Source: Planococcus citreus (lineage in GTDB: Bacteria; Bacillota; Bacilli; Bacillales_A; Planococcaceae). From it: DNA of 64,000 nucleotides. Of the stretch, positions 53,877-62,684 are shown one piece after another (positions within the stretch are counted from its first letter, which is position 1; each line of letters starts with the position of its first letter). Location: assembly GCF_003664125.1 (NCBI RefSeq), contig NZ_RCCP01000003.1:1-64000 (forward strand). The letters are read 5' to 3'. The notes beneath the pieces were generated by a model. The model had not been told where the DNA came from. It made no database searches and saw nothing but the letters and a program-made list of their open reading frames with translations. Both the position numbers and the translations under genes were made by a program.

Positions 53877-54761
53877 ATGGGGGCGTACGAAGAGTATGAA
53901 AAACTACTTGCGAAGTCTTATGATGAAGCCATCGAATTTTTGCTCAAGAAGTATGGACCATCTCAATATGATTATTTCAGCGAAAAGTCGTATCAACGGT
54001 TTATGAATGGTGAGATTAAAAACATCACAAGAGGTAAGTTTACAAGGTCTGGCGAGGGGTTATATTGTCACCACATCGACGAAATTAAGGTACTGAAGAT
54101 ATCGGACCAGCTGTTCATTAAAGAAAACAATATTCCATTTGAATACCAGCGGAAAGAGAGATTGGTTTATTGTGATTTGATTGAACACACCATCCTACAC
54201 GTCTTAATCATTAAAGAAGCACCGCCTGAACTTGGGGCAATAGGTTACGACGCCTATTTAAAACCAATGATTGAAGAATGGTATGTGGACAAATTCATAC
54301 CCAAGCCAGAGTGGATGAAAGTTTGTCGCCAAAGATCCTTTTTAAATGACGATGAAGCAATCCTTATTGTGAAAGCAATGGAAGAAGCATTAGGCAGAAC
54401 TTATCACGACACCCCGTTTGATTTTCACGAGACGAGACGCAGAAGGAAAGAGAAAATCAAAGAAGAGATAGAAGAACGTCGAAGAAAATGGGAAGAAGAA
54501 TGGACAAAGGGTAGGGAAGAACGGAGAGCGAGGGAAGAAGAAATTCAAAAGAAACAGATGGAAGAATTTTATCGAACTTATCCGAAGTTTAAGAGCAAAG
54601 GGATACATCCTCAAACTTCGAGAGTGAAATTAATAAACCTATTATATGAATACAAATACAACGATAGTTTCAAAAATAAAAAAGAACTTGAAGCGGCATT
54701 GAAACCAATGATTAAAGATAAGCTTCTTCGAGAGTTGCATATAGTTCTTGAAAGCAGCTAA
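53877..54761 (+). CDS. orphan protein with HNH-like motif and coiled coil
   Basis: 294 residues, not confidently assigned. Around residues 60-115 the pattern GLYCHHIDEIKV ... RLVYCDLIEHTILHVLIIKE resembles the H-H ... N/D ... H layout of His-Me finger (HNH) endonucleases of phage and intron type. Residues about 185-235 form a highly charged Arg/Glu coiled coil. The C-terminus KNKKELEAALKPMIKDKLLREL is helical. Codon use is AT-rich compared with neighbours, and decayed DNA follows, both suggesting horizontal transfer. No partner gene is adjacent. Confidence 0.65.
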   Translation: MGAYEEYEKLLAKSYDEAIEFLLKKYGPSQYDYFSEKSYQRFMNGEIKNITRGKFTRSGEGLYCHHIDEIKVLKISDQLFIKENNIPFEYQRKERLVYCDLIEHTILHVLIIKEAPPELGAIGYDAYLKPMIEEWYVDKFIPKPEWMKVCRQRSFLNDDEAILIVKAMEEALGRTYHDTPFDFHETRRRRKEKIKEEIEERRRKWEEEWTKGREERRAREEEIQKKQMEEFYRTYPKFKSKGIHPQTSRVKLINLLYEYKYNDSFKNKKELEAALKPMIKDKLLRELHIVLESS

Positions 54762-54993
54762 AGCGAATGTGGCTTCGATCGGAAGCTATATTTCCTTTAC
54801 CGCACCCGGCGTCCTCATTATGCGCTTGTCACTATTAAAACGATGCCATGGATGGAAATCATGATTGCTACTGTGATTCTCGCCATCAGCGTATGAAACT
54901 TCATGAAACTCGCGTGTAAGATCTTCAAGAGTGGCGTACTTATGTATGAAAAAAATGCGACACCCGTAGAAGTCTGGAAGTGAGTTAGAACTT
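54762..54993 (+). pseudogene. remnant of an ABC-2 permease (NatB/YhaP type), C-terminal end
   Basis: Translation in two frames gives ASIGSYISFTAPGVLIMRLS and then MPWMEIMIATVILAISV-stop-NFMKLACKIFKSGVLMYEKN followed by ATPVEVWK-stop. This follows the last part of YhaP/NatB permeases: final membrane helix, then (R/K)IFK-x-GVLMY and EVWKW. A frameshift near 54838, an in-frame TGA in the helix and a TGA in place of a Trp codon show decay. The 5' part is missing; the HNH-like gene occupies its place. Confidence 0.7.
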
Positions 54994-55017
54994 AATCAAT
55001 GAAAGTCTGTAGACATA

Positions 55018-55049
55018 AAAAAGCCCAGAGATCATGTCTCTGGGCTTTT
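55018..55049 (-). terminator. SDR gene terminator
   Basis: AAAAGCCCAGAGA and TCTCTGGGCTTTT form a stem just downstream of the minus-strand SDR gene; the A run at left becomes the U tail. Confidence 0.88.
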
Positions 55050-55061
55050 CACATTCACACC

Positions 55062-55913
55062 TTATTCAGCTGGAGTGCCTGGTTCGATCTCGTAGGATTT
55101 CTGGACGGTTTCATTACGCTCGCCCAGCCCTTCAGTAGTCGTTTTGCTCCACATGGCTTCCATACGTTCTTTCACTTGTGGGATCATTTTTTCCGGGATG
55201 ACGTTGCGGTATTGATTCGTTTCGCCAAGAATCACTTTTACCGACGGTTCGGTGACTTCTTTCGGATCGAATTGCTCGTAAGGGAAAGCGGCTTTCTCGT
55301 AGTCGAAGACTGTGTTTTCCGAATCAGACTGCCAGTTTTTCCACGTTTCAAATTCGCGGTCATTAAAGCCTGTCAAATATGGCCCTGGGTTGATCGTCGC
55401 CACTTCCACATTGAATTCCTGCAACTCTTTGCTCAAGGAATCTGCGAAGGCTTCAGTCGCATGTTTCGTGCCGCAATAAGGTCCCATCAACGGGTCTGCC
55501 ATCAAGCCGGATACAGAAGAGACGAAGACGATGCGGCCGGAGCGTTTTTCGACCATTTGACGTGCAAAGCCTTTCGTCAATAGTACCGGGCCGAATACAT
55601 TGACCTCGAATTGGTGGCGCAAGTTTTCTTCCGGGATATCGACGAGGGATCCGCCTTCAGATACTGCCGCATTGTTTACCAAGACATCAATGTCCCAGCC
55701 CCATGCTTTTTCGCGGTCTTTCGGGTTCGTGACGTCCAATTTTTCGATTTGCATCGATACGCCGCGCTCTTTCGCTTCCTGTTCCAAAGCAGAAACCTGT
55801 GAAATGATTTCAACACCCGCGATGACAGATTTGCCTTTTTCCGCCAAGCTGAACGCAATATTTTTGCCGAATCCGGTGCCAGCACCGGTGATTAGTATTT
55901 TTTCGTTTGCCAT
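55062..55913 (-). CDS. SDR family oxidoreductase
   Basis: A 283-residue short-chain dehydrogenase: ILITGAGTGFGKNIA (cofactor), LDVTNPKDRE, VLVNNAAVSEGG, catalytic Ser in IVFVSSVSG, and YCGTKHATE (Tyr and Lys). It ends with an extended tail. Gly-rich TGAGTGFG suggests NADP or NAD binding. The ribosome-binding site GAGGAGG is good. It is monocistronic. Substrate unknown. Confidence 0.9.
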   Translation of the reverse strand: MANEKILITGAGTGFGKNIAFSLAEKGKSVIAGVEIISQVSALEQEAKERGVSMQIEKLDVTNPKDREKAWGWDIDVLVNNAAVSEGGSLVDIPEENLRHQFEVNVFGPVLLTKGFARQMVEKRSGRIVFVSSVSGLMADPLMGPYCGTKHATEAFADSLSKELQEFNVEVATINPGPYLTGFNDREFETWKNWQSDSENTVFDYEKAAFPYEQFDPKEVTEPSVKVILGETNQYRNVIPEKMIPQVKERMEAMWSKTTTEGLGERNETVQKSYEIEPGTPAE

Positions 55914-56067
55914 TCTAAATTCCTCCTCGGGTTGTTTGTTACGGTTGTTTTTACTTATACTTCCATGGCATACCCGGGAGAAACTTCACTTAAACAGACA
56001 TAAGCGCTACTCACCAGTTCCTCACAATTCCGCTCTCTTTTGCCGAGGAGTTTTATTAACTAATTTT

Positions 56068-56088
56068 ATATACAGTTTAGCTGTATAT
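56068..56088. promoter_or_regulatory. inverted repeat ATATACAG-N5-CTGTATAT
   Basis: A perfect 8-bp inverted repeat lies in the 355-base gap between the divergent SDR gene and the small ORF at 56269. The position suits an operator for either gene. The rest of 55914-56268 shows nothing else clear. Confidence 0.45.
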
Positions 56089-56268
56089 GGATAAGCTGTG
56101 AATTTATTATCTTAAAATTCTGTAAATGGGGTATTAGAACATTATAATGCATTTTCGGACAGCGATTTTAAGGCCACAAGAGTGGAGGAGATGGTTAAGA
56201 ACAGCTACACATTTATTTGGAAATAGAGCACAGGATAAACCTGATGGGAAATCAAAGGAGGAATTTCA

Positions 56269-56502
56269 ATGACTGAGGAATCATGGCTGCCAACATTGAA
56301 GACAGAAACGCCGGAAGAAGGCTACAAGTTAGCAGTGAAACTGGCACGCAAAGCTGTAGGGATGACTCAACCGGATGAAAGCGTACGGAAAAAGCTGCGT
56401 CCTGTATACGCCAATAATGCAGACAGTTTGACATTTGCTTCTCAAGTCGTGGCCATTCATTTTCAAACAGTGGCAGCAGCCAATAATTACTGGAATGATT
56501 GA
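56269..56502 (+). CDS. small uncharacterised protein
   Basis: 77 residues, start preceded by AAAGGAGGAA. The sequence EEGYKLAVKLARKAVGMTQP ... FASQVVAIHFQTVAAANNYWND is helical, without Cys or membrane segments. I do not recognise the family. A terminator hairpin follows about 45 bases later, so it is probably an independent gene. Confidence 0.65.
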   Translation: MTEESWLPTLKTETPEEGYKLAVKLARKAVGMTQPDESVRKKLRPVYANNADSLTFASQVVAIHFQTVAAANNYWND

Positions 56503-56548
56503 TTCAATGCAGCCGCTGGAAACAACAATTTGAATAATAGCAGATCAG

Positions 56549-56588
56549 CAAAAGACGAAGCCGCAAAAAGGGGGATTCGTCTTTTTAA
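56549..56588 (+). terminator. terminator of the 77-residue gene
   Basis: AAAGACGAA and TTCGTCTTT with a purine-rich loop and a short T run. Confidence 0.75.
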
Positions 56589-56962
56589 TATTGCCTCCAT
56601 ATGCCCCGTGGCGAGCCGCGGTATGTCCACTCTAAACGGTGCAGCAGCAAATCGGTTTCTTGCCAAGCTGCTGGTCCGGGGTAGTTCCTTCAGCAATCTA
56701 AGTTTAGTTGCACTCCGTTGCTTGATTCAGCCGCCATTTAAAAAGAGATATAAGCGGTTCTTTTCATGGGACAGCCAGTTGTACTGCCAGAAAGTTAGTT
56801 AAAATTGCTAAATGCAGGAAACAGGTATAGTGTTGAACTCATTAAAGTAAGAATATTCTGATTTTATAACGTGCAGCGTCTTTTCTCTGAAATAGCTAGG
56901 CAATGAAGAGCAAAACAGTGGGGCTGCCGGAGAGAATGGTAGGAGGATAAGAGTATCAATTA
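56589..56962. other. gene-free stretch
   Basis: I find no supported gene, RNA or repeat here. A frame of 90 residues (56530-56802) overlaps the terminator and has no recognisable features. Confidence 0.45.
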
Positions 56963-57055
56963 ATGGAAGGAGGAAAATGGTCTGGCTTCAAAAACTTTAC
57001 TGCCGGAATGGCTGAATACGCGCAGTTGGTTTTAAAAACTGAAGGAAGGGATTAA
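56963..57055 (+). CDS. possible 30-residue leader ORF
   Basis: MEGGKWSGFKNFTAGMAEYA followed by QLVLKTEGRD, ending one base before the DUF4386 start, whose ribosome-binding site lies in its last codons. The nearest upstream GGAGG is 16 bases away, too far for a strong start. A coupled leader peptide is possible; chance is too. Confidence 0.3.
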   Translation: MEGGKWSGFKNFTAGMAEYAQLVLKTEGRD

Positions 57056-57056
57056 A

Positions 57057-57806
57057 ATGGAGCGTGCTATTAACGGAAACTCGCCAATTTTCTACGCCAG
57101 GATTGTGGGTGGGGGATTGGTTCTCATGGCGCTATTCGCTTTGTATGCAAATTTCTTTGTCATCGAAAGGCTGATCATCCCTGGAAATGCCGCGGCGACT
57201 GTAGCGAATATCACGGCCAATGATTTGTCATTCCGTTTGGCTATCGCCAGTTTTGTCATTGTGCTTGTACTGGATGTCATTGTTTCGTGGGGCTTGTATG
57301 TATTATTGAAGCAAGTCAATCAAAACCTCGCATTGTTGGCGGCACTTTTCCGGTTGGTCTATACGGCAATTTTCACAGCGGCCATCTTTAATTTTGTGAG
57401 CGTTTTACAGCTGTTGAGTAAAGATATTTATTTGGGAGCATTGGAAACGAGCCAATTGAATGCCCAAGTCATGTTGTTGATTGATGCTTTCAAAAATGGA
57501 TGGATGATTGGACTCGTCTTCTTCGGGGTTCACCTGCTGCTCATCGGTTATTTGGCCTTCAAGTCCCGATTCATCCCTGCATTCTTGGGAATTCTCGTCA
57601 TGCTGGCAGGCTTAGGTTACCTAATCGATAACTCCGCGAAGATCCTATTGGCTAATTATGCTGAGTATGAAACCGTCTTTATACTGATCGTAGCAGTGCC
57701 TGGAGCCATAGGAGAGTTGGCATTAGCCATCTGGCTATTGACTAGAGGAAAGAAAATACCCGAAATAAAACCGCTGAAGCCCAGCTATGAAGGGGGAGTT
57801 CACTAA
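57057..57806 (+). CDS. DUF4386 family membrane protein
   Basis: A 249-residue integral membrane protein with seven predicted helices, with ANITANDLSFRLAIASFVIVLVLDVIVSWGLYVLLK and ALFRLVYTAIFTAAIFNFVSVLQLL typical of DUF4386. It ends GYLIDNSAKILLANY and a final helix. The start follows AAGGAAGGG. Its stop shares a base with the start of the next gene, so the two are cotranscribed. Family function is unknown. Confidence 0.88.
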   Translation: MERAINGNSPIFYARIVGGGLVLMALFALYANFFVIERLIIPGNAAATVANITANDLSFRLAIASFVIVLVLDVIVSWGLYVLLKQVNQNLALLAALFRLVYTAIFTAAIFNFVSVLQLLSKDIYLGALETSQLNAQVMLLIDAFKNGWMIGLVFFGVHLLLIGYLAFKSRFIPAFLGILVMLAGLGYLIDNSAKILLANYAEYETVFILIVAVPGAIGELALAIWLLTRGKKIPEIKPLKPSYEGGVH

Positions 57807-58795
57807 TGAAGGCCAGTGTCCACGAAACCTATGGGCCGCCGGAAGTCATGGTGCTGAAAGAAGTGAAAAAACCAAGCCCGAAAGAAGATGAAGTATTGAT
57901 AAAGGTCCATGCCACAACCGTCACATCTGGAGATTGCAAAGTGCGAAGGGCGGATCCATTTGCTGTCAGGCTGTTCTTTGGATTCAAAAAACCAAGAATC
58001 GGGATACTGGGTTCTGAACTGTCCGGAGAAGTGGAAGCGACGGGAAAAGATATCAAGTCATTCAAAAAAGGGGATTTGGTGGTTGGCGGAACAAATACAA
58101 AACTTGGCGCGAATGCCGAGTACGTATGCATCAAAGAAAAAGGCGCCATTGCCATCAAGCCGGTGAATATGACATTTGAAGAGGCAGCTTCTGTTCCTTT
58201 TGGAGCCACCACTGCGTTGTTTTTCCTGCGGGATAAAGGGCATATCCGGAAAGGGCAGAAAGTGTTGATCTACGGTGCGTCGGGCAGTGTGGGCACTTAT
58301 GCCGTCCAATTGGCTAAAATTTTTGGCACAGAAGTTACAGCGGTGTGCAGTGGCAAAAATATTGAACTGGTGAAGTCATTAGGGGCTGATTACGCAATCG
58401 ACTACACCTTGGAGGATTTTACCGATTCAGCTAAATTCTATGACATGATTTTTGATACGGTAGGGAAAACTTCCTTCGCCCAATGCAAACGCGTCATGAC
58501 CGAAAAAGGGATTTATTTAGCAACAGTTGCAGGAGTGCCTCAATTCGCGCAGATGTTTTCAACCTCAATCAGGGGCGGCAAGAAATTGATCAGCGGATTA
58601 GCGCCCATGCACAAGAAAGATTTGCTTTTTTTGAATGAATTGATTGAAGCCGGAAAGCTCAAATCCGTCATCGACCGAAGCTATCCTTTAGATCGAATGG
58701 CCGAAGCCCATCGGTACGTGGAAACAGGGCATAAGCGGGGCAATGTAGTTATAAATGTGATAAGGCCTGACGAGCTTGCGGCTGTTAGTGATTAA
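57806..58795 (+). CDS. zinc-less NAD(P)-dependent alcohol dehydrogenase (quinone reductase-like)
   Basis: A 329-residue MDR-superfamily reductase. The catalytic domain lacks the structural and catalytic Cys/His zinc ligands. The Rossmann domain has KVLIYGASGSVGTYAVQLAKIFG near residues 148-170. LGSELSGEVEATGKDIKSFKKGDLV matches the zeta-crystallin/quinone reductase subgroup. It overlaps DUF4386 by one base; this pair occurs together in other Bacillota as I recall. Likely an enone or quinone reductase; substrate unknown. Confidence 0.9.
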   Translation: MKASVHETYGPPEVMVLKEVKKPSPKEDEVLIKVHATTVTSGDCKVRRADPFAVRLFFGFKKPRIGILGSELSGEVEATGKDIKSFKKGDLVVGGTNTKLGANAEYVCIKEKGAIAIKPVNMTFEEAASVPFGATTALFFLRDKGHIRKGQKVLIYGASGSVGTYAVQLAKIFGTEVTAVCSGKNIELVKSLGADYAIDYTLEDFTDSAKFYDMIFDTVGKTSFAQCKRVMTEKGIYLATVAGVPQFAQMFSTSIRGGKKLISGLAPMHKKDLLFLNELIEAGKLKSVIDRSYPLDRMAEAHRYVETGHKRGNVVINVIRPDELAAVSD

Positions 58796-58830
58796 CAAGG
58801 CCCATGTCCGAGCTTATTGTTCAAACGAAG

Positions 58831-58870
58831 GGAGAGCCAAAACCGACGTTCGGTTTTGACTCTCCTTTTC
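58831..58870. terminator. bidirectional terminator
   Basis: GGAGAGCCAAAACCGA and TCGGTTTTGACTCTCC pair with one mismatch, between the convergent reductase and bioY genes. Confidence 0.85.
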
Positions 58871-58891
58871 AATTTAATGAGATGAAGCTAT

Positions 58892-59470
58892 TTATAAAGA
58901 AGAATGATTACGTGCTTCCAAACTAGGCAAAAGCTTCGCTGATGACAAACGGTTTCTCACCGAGATGCCGATCGACGCAGCGAGCACGGCTTTGATGACG
59001 CCGACGAGAACGAATGGCGCGAATCCGCCCATAAAGGCGCCAGTCCAGGAAAGTTCCGCGAAGACCTTCAGCCAAACCGTTCCAAAGCCGAGTGCGACAA
59101 ACATGCCGAGGATGTTGGCGATGATAGCGTTCATGAGCGTAAAGCCCATCTTCTCGAGATAATAGCCGATGACGAAAGCGGTCGGGATGAAGCCGAATAG
59201 ATAGCCGCCCGTCGGCCCGAACAAACTGCCCAAGCCTCCTGACATTTGGGCGAACACCGGGATTCCAGCAGCGCCGATTGCGAGATACACCAAGATGGAC
59301 AATGTGCCATAGCGTGCGCCTAGAATTGTGGCGGCAAGGCCGATTGCCAAAGTCTGCCCGGTAATCGGCACGAGCGGCAAAGGAATGGTGACTTGAGCGA
59401 GTATACCGATAATGGCGGCGAACAAAGCCGTCACGATCATCATCCGCAATTTTTTGTTTGAGTGTGCCAT
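58892..59470 (-). CDS. bioY: biotin transporter BioY
   Basis: A 192-residue S component of an ECF-type biotin importer, with five to six membrane helices. TIPLPLVPITGQTLAIGLAATILG, LVYLAIGAAGIPVFAQMSGG and FGPTGGYLFGFIPTAFVIGY are the BioY signatures. The BirA-type operator just upstream of the start predicts repression by biotin. No ECF ATPase or biotin synthesis genes are adjacent, so it probably uses the shared ECF module and scavenges biotin. Confidence 0.96.
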   Translation of the reverse strand: MAHSNKKLRMMIVTALFAAIIGILAQVTIPLPLVPITGQTLAIGLAATILGARYGTLSILVYLAIGAAGIPVFAQMSGGLGSLFGPTGGYLFGFIPTAFVIGYYLEKMGFTLMNAIIANILGMFVALGFGTVWLKVFAELSWTGAFMGGFAPFVLVGVIKAVLAASIGISVRNRLSSAKLLPSLEARNHSSL

Positions 59471-59490
59471 GTGAAAACGTCCCTTCGTAA

Positions 59491-59525
59491 TTGAGTTAAC
59501 TAATTTATAAAATAAGTTAACTCAA
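59491..59525 (-). promoter_or_regulatory. BirA operator upstream of bioY
   Basis: Perfect 11-bp inverted repeat TTGAGTTAACT - 13 bases - AGTTAACTCAA. The GTTAAC half-sites and arm spacing match the biotin repressor BirA operator of Bacillota. It lies about 20 bases upstream of bioY on its minus strand. Confidence 0.9.
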
Positions 59526-59689
59526 TAATATCCGAACGTGTCAGAAGGTGTCAATATGCTTTTCGGCAATTAACAGCAGATCGAATCTCCCGGCTTCAGA
59601 CCATAAGTGCAAAAACGAGGACGAATGCTGGAAACTGTAATGATAAAATGAGAAGAGATAAGATAGAGAAAAGAGGGGAGGCGGTGGCT

Positions 59690-60265
59690 ATGGAAATGGA
59701 AGCGAAGTTCACGTTCGATGAAATGTGGGAGAAGATCCTGGATTGCGACCGGAAATACGACGGCTTGTTTTTCACGTGCGTGAAAACGACGAAGATCTAT
59801 TGCCGGCCGTCCTGCCGATCGCGCAAGCCGAAAAAGCGCAACGTGGAATTCTATTTTTCCATTGAAGAAGCGGAGAATTGCGGATTTCGGGCATGCAAAA
59901 GATGCCAGCCTGAAATTGAACAATCGCCTTATGTGGAATTCACACAGCAAGTCATCACTTTTTTAACGGACCACTACCAGCAAAAAATCGGCTTGGAAGA
60001 AGTGGCTGCCCATGTCGGCATGAGCCCATCTTATGTAGACCGGCTGTTCAAGCAGGAAACAGACGAAACGCCGCGGTGTTATTTGGAGAAAATCCGCATC
60101 GACAAAGCGGCATATTTACTTGCGAACACCGACAAAACGAATTTGGAGATTTGCCTCGAGACCGGCTTTCAAAGCACGTCTCATTTCTATAAAGTGTTCC
60201 GGGATTTGAAACAGCAATCTCCGGGACAATACCGGAAAGAGAAAGGAGCGGGGCGGAATGGATAG
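59690..60265 (+). CDS. adaA: AdaA: methylphosphotriester-DNA methyltransferase and activator
   Basis: A 191-residue regulator with an N-terminal Ada metal-binding domain (about 5-80). The zinc-binding cysteines are in TKIYCRPSCRSRKPKKRN and CGFRACKRCQPE, the first accepting a methyl group from DNA phosphotriesters. A C-terminal AraC-type HTH follows (about 90-185, KIGLEEVAAHVGMSPSYVDRLFK). When methylated it activates alkylation-repair genes, here its own operon. ATG 59690 after AGGGGAGG is chosen. It overlaps alkA. Confidence 0.94.
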   Translation: MEMEAKFTFDEMWEKILDCDRKYDGLFFTCVKTTKIYCRPSCRSRKPKKRNVEFYFSIEEAENCGFRACKRCQPEIEQSPYVEFTQQVITFLTDHYQQKIGLEEVAAHVGMSPSYVDRLFKQETDETPRCYLEKIRIDKAAYLLANTDKTNLEICLETGFQSTSHFYKVFRDLKQQSPGQYRKEKGAGRNG

Positions 60266-61160
60266 CGAAACGGAAACACAGCGGCTAAAAATTCCCACGC
60301 CGGCAGATTTTAATTTCACGGAATGCCTGGCCATTCTCGGGCGTTCTGATCAAGAGTTGCTTCACACAATTCAGGATGAGCGTCTCACCAAGCTGTTGGC
60401 GATTGAAGATGAAATGGTCATATTCGATTTGAGTCATTCCGGCAGTGCCTTGCATATCGAATTTCTGCATCATCCGCCGACTGAACAAGGGAAACAGGCA
60501 GTTGTCCAATACGTGAAGGATTGGTTCGACCTGGAAACAGATCTGCAGCCGTTTTACGCGATGGCGGCAAGCGATCCCGTCCTCCAGGAAGTTGTGGAGA
60601 GGCACGCGGGACTCCGGATAATGGGCATGCCCGATTTATTTGAAGCGTTCGTTTGGGCCATCACCGGCCAGCAGATTAATTTGACTTTCGCCTATACGTT
60701 AAAACGGCGCTTGATCGAACACTTCGGCACTTCACATACAGTGGACGGAGTAGAATATTGGGCCTTTCCATCCGCTGAAAGAATCGCATCGCTGGAAGTG
60801 GAACAATTAAGAACGCTGCAATTTTCGGGGAGAAAAGCGGAATACATTATCCACATCGCCGAGCAAATCGCTGACGGGCGTCTCGTGAAAGACGAACTGC
60901 TTGAAAAAACCGAGCAGCAAGTAGAAAAACAATTGGTGGCGATCAGAGGCGTCGGGCCGTGGTCCGCGCACTACGTCATGATGAAATGCCTGCGCTTTAC
61001 TTCCGCGTTTCCGATATCGGACGTCGGATTGCACAATGCCTTGAAGCATCAATTGGGGATGGAACAAAAACCGAGCATTGCCGAGATTGAGAATTTGGCG
61101 GAAAACTGGGCAGGCTGGCAAGCGTACGCGACATTTTATTTATGGAGGGTATTATTATGA
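60258..61160 (+). CDS. alkA: DNA-3-methyladenine glycosylase II (AlkA-like)
   Basis: A 300-residue HhH-GPD glycosylase that removes alkylated purines. The helix-hairpin-helix RGVGPWSAHYVMMKCL (near 230) is followed by the catalytic aspartate in FPISDVGLHNALK. The N-terminal AlkA beta domain and ITGQQINLTFAYTLKRRLIE fit. It overlaps adaA and ogt, forming a three-gene adaptive-response operon. Confidence 0.94.
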   Translation: MDSETETQRLKIPTPADFNFTECLAILGRSDQELLHTIQDERLTKLLAIEDEMVIFDLSHSGSALHIEFLHHPPTEQGKQAVVQYVKDWFDLETDLQPFYAMAASDPVLQEVVERHAGLRIMGMPDLFEAFVWAITGQQINLTFAYTLKRRLIEHFGTSHTVDGVEYWAFPSAERIASLEVEQLRTLQFSGRKAEYIIHIAEQIADGRLVKDELLEKTEQQVEKQLVAIRGVGPWSAHYVMMKCLRFTSAFPISDVGLHNALKHQLGMEQKPSIAEIENLAENWAGWQAYATFYLWRVLL

Positions 61161-61654
61161 ATGAACTGCATCAAGTGGATTATCCATCGCCGATTGGCGT
61201 CGTCGAAATCACCGGTACCGAACAAGCCATCGTGTCGCTTTATTTCAGCGAACGGGAACAGCCGCTGCATAAGGTGCAACCGGACACGCCTCAAGTGCTG
61301 AAAGACGCTTTACAGGAACTGGACGAATATTTCAAAGGACAGCGAACGGAATTCACCGTGCCGTGCATTTCTTCCGGCACCGAATTCCAGCAAAAAGTTT
61401 GGGCAGCGCTGCCTGATATTGCTTACGGCGAAACAGCTTCGTACCGCGATATCGCGGCAGCTGTCGGCAACGAGAAATCCATGCGGGCAGTGGGGAATGC
61501 CAATAGCAAAAACAAGATCAGCATCATCATCCCGTGCCACCGCATCATCGGGGCGAATGGTAAATTGACGGGATACGCCGGCAGCCTGACCCGTAAAGAA
61601 TGGCTATTGAAGCACGAGCAAGCGGTGCGGAATCGCCAGTCAGTTAAGGCATGA
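61157..61654 (+). CDS. ogt: methylated-DNA-[protein]-cysteine S-methyltransferase
   Basis: A 165-residue O6-alkylguanine repair protein. The reactive cysteine is in SIIIPCHRIIGANG, with EFQQKVWAALPDIAYGETASYRDIA as the HTH region and GNANSKNK as the conserved Asn loop. ATG 61157 overlaps the alkA stop by ATGA and follows GGAGGG. It transfers the alkyl group to itself and is not turned over. It completes the adaA-alkA-ogt unit. Confidence 0.95.
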   Translation: MNELHQVDYPSPIGVVEITGTEQAIVSLYFSEREQPLHKVQPDTPQVLKDALQELDEYFKGQRTEFTVPCISSGTEFQQKVWAALPDIAYGETASYRDIAAAVGNEKSMRAVGNANSKNKISIIIPCHRIIGANGKLTGYAGSLTRKEWLLKHEQAVRNRQSVKA

Positions 61655-61657
61655 AAA

Positions 61658-61700
61658 AAAGGGAAGCAAATCCAATCGATTTGCTTCCCTTTCCTATTTT
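61658..61700. terminator. bidirectional terminator
   Basis: AGGGAAGCAAATCGATTGG-type arms: GGGAAGCAAATC and GATTTGCTTCCC pair around CAATC, with A and T runs outside. Confidence 0.92.
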
Positions 61701-61705
61701 TCAGA

Positions 61706-62269
61706 TTAGCTTTCGATGGTCTTGATGACGACTGCCGGATTGCCGCCGACGACGGTGTTCGCCGGCACGTCTTTGACGACGACCGCGCCGGATGCGATGA
61801 CGGCATTGTCGCCGATCGTGACGCCTGGATTGATGACAGCGCGCCCGCCGATCCACACATTATTGCCGATGCGCACCGCTTTGCCGAATTCGACTCCGCT
61901 CAGCCGCTGTTCGATATCGAGCGGATGGGTCGCCGTATAAATGTGGACGCCAGGCCCGACCAAGCAGTTATCGCCGATGCGGATGTCGCAGACGTCGAGG
62001 AAGACACAGTCGAAATTGGCAAAAAAGTTATGCCCGACATGGATATTGTAGCCGTAGTCGCAGCGGAAGTTCGGTTCGATATACAAATGGTCACCGCTCG
62101 AGCCGAGCAATTGGCTCATGAAACGCTTGCGCTCCTGGCTGTCGGTTTCCATCGATTTATTAAATAAGCGCAATAGCCGTTTCGCATTGACGCGCTCACG
62201 CACAAGTACCGGATCATCCGCCCGGTAAAGCGCACCAGCCAGCATTTTGTCTTTTTCTGTATGCATCAA
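61706..62269 (-). CDS. maa: maltose O-acetyltransferase family protein
   Basis: A 187-residue left-handed beta-helix acetyltransferase. It has the N-terminal Mac domain ([24 protein letters not shown]), then hexapeptide repeats with [30 protein letters not shown] (catalytic His) and [25 protein letters not shown]. It acetylates maltose, glucose or related sugars with acetyl-CoA. It resembles B. subtilis Maa. It is on the minus strand just ahead of a small membrane protein gene. Confidence 0.93.
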   Translation of the reverse strand: MMHTEKDKMLAGALYRADDPVLVRERVNAKRLLRLFNKSMETDSQERKRFMSQLLGSSGDHLYIEPNFRCDYGYNIHVGHNFFANFDCVFLDVCDIRIGDNCLVGPGVHIYTATHPLDIEQRLSGVEFGKAVRIGNNVWIGGRAVINPGVTIGDNAVIASGAVVVKDVPANTVVGGNPAVVIKTIES

Positions 62270-62290
62270 AATCCCTCTTTCCCGCTCAAA

Positions 62291-62545
62291 TTAAAATCCG
62301 AATAACCGCCTCGCGATAAAGGCAAATCCCGCGACTGCGGTAATGAATGCCGCTACGAAAAACGCCACGGCATAGGACACGAGATTGCCCGGCAGCACCG
62401 ATTCAGCGATTTCAAAAAAATAAAAATGGATCGCGACCGGTTCTGTGGCATGGCGCATCAGCCACACTTGGACGCCTTTGACGGCAAATAGGATGCTGAT
62501 GGCCAATAGGACCGAAAACGCAGTCCATCGAATGCCTTTCCACAT
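62291..62545 (-). CDS. small two-helix membrane protein
   Basis: 84 residues with two predicted helices (IRWTAFSVLLAISILFAVKGVQVWL and LVSYAVAFFVAAFITAVAGFAFI), with a short loop rich in aromatic residues between. ATG 62545 follows GGAGGCGGG. It lies 21 bases upstream of maa on the same strand, so the two are likely cotranscribed. Function unknown. Confidence 0.65.
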   Translation of the reverse strand: MWKGIRWTAFSVLLAISILFAVKGVQVWLMRHATEPVAIHFYFFEIAESVLPGNLVSYAVAFFVAAFITAVAGFAFIARRLFGF

Positions 62546-62684
62546 GAGACCCGCCTCCAACTTTCATGATATGGATATTATAACAGAGTAGAAAAAAGAG
62601 CCATCATGAAGTTTTCGAATTCTTTGAAAAATTTACATGCAATTAACATGAAAAACTTTATAATATAGGAAAGGAGTGGAAACA

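Noticed and set aside
53877..54761. Toxin-antitoxin or restriction system
   Set aside because: Only one intact gene is present, with no partner, methyltransferase or antitoxin next to it.
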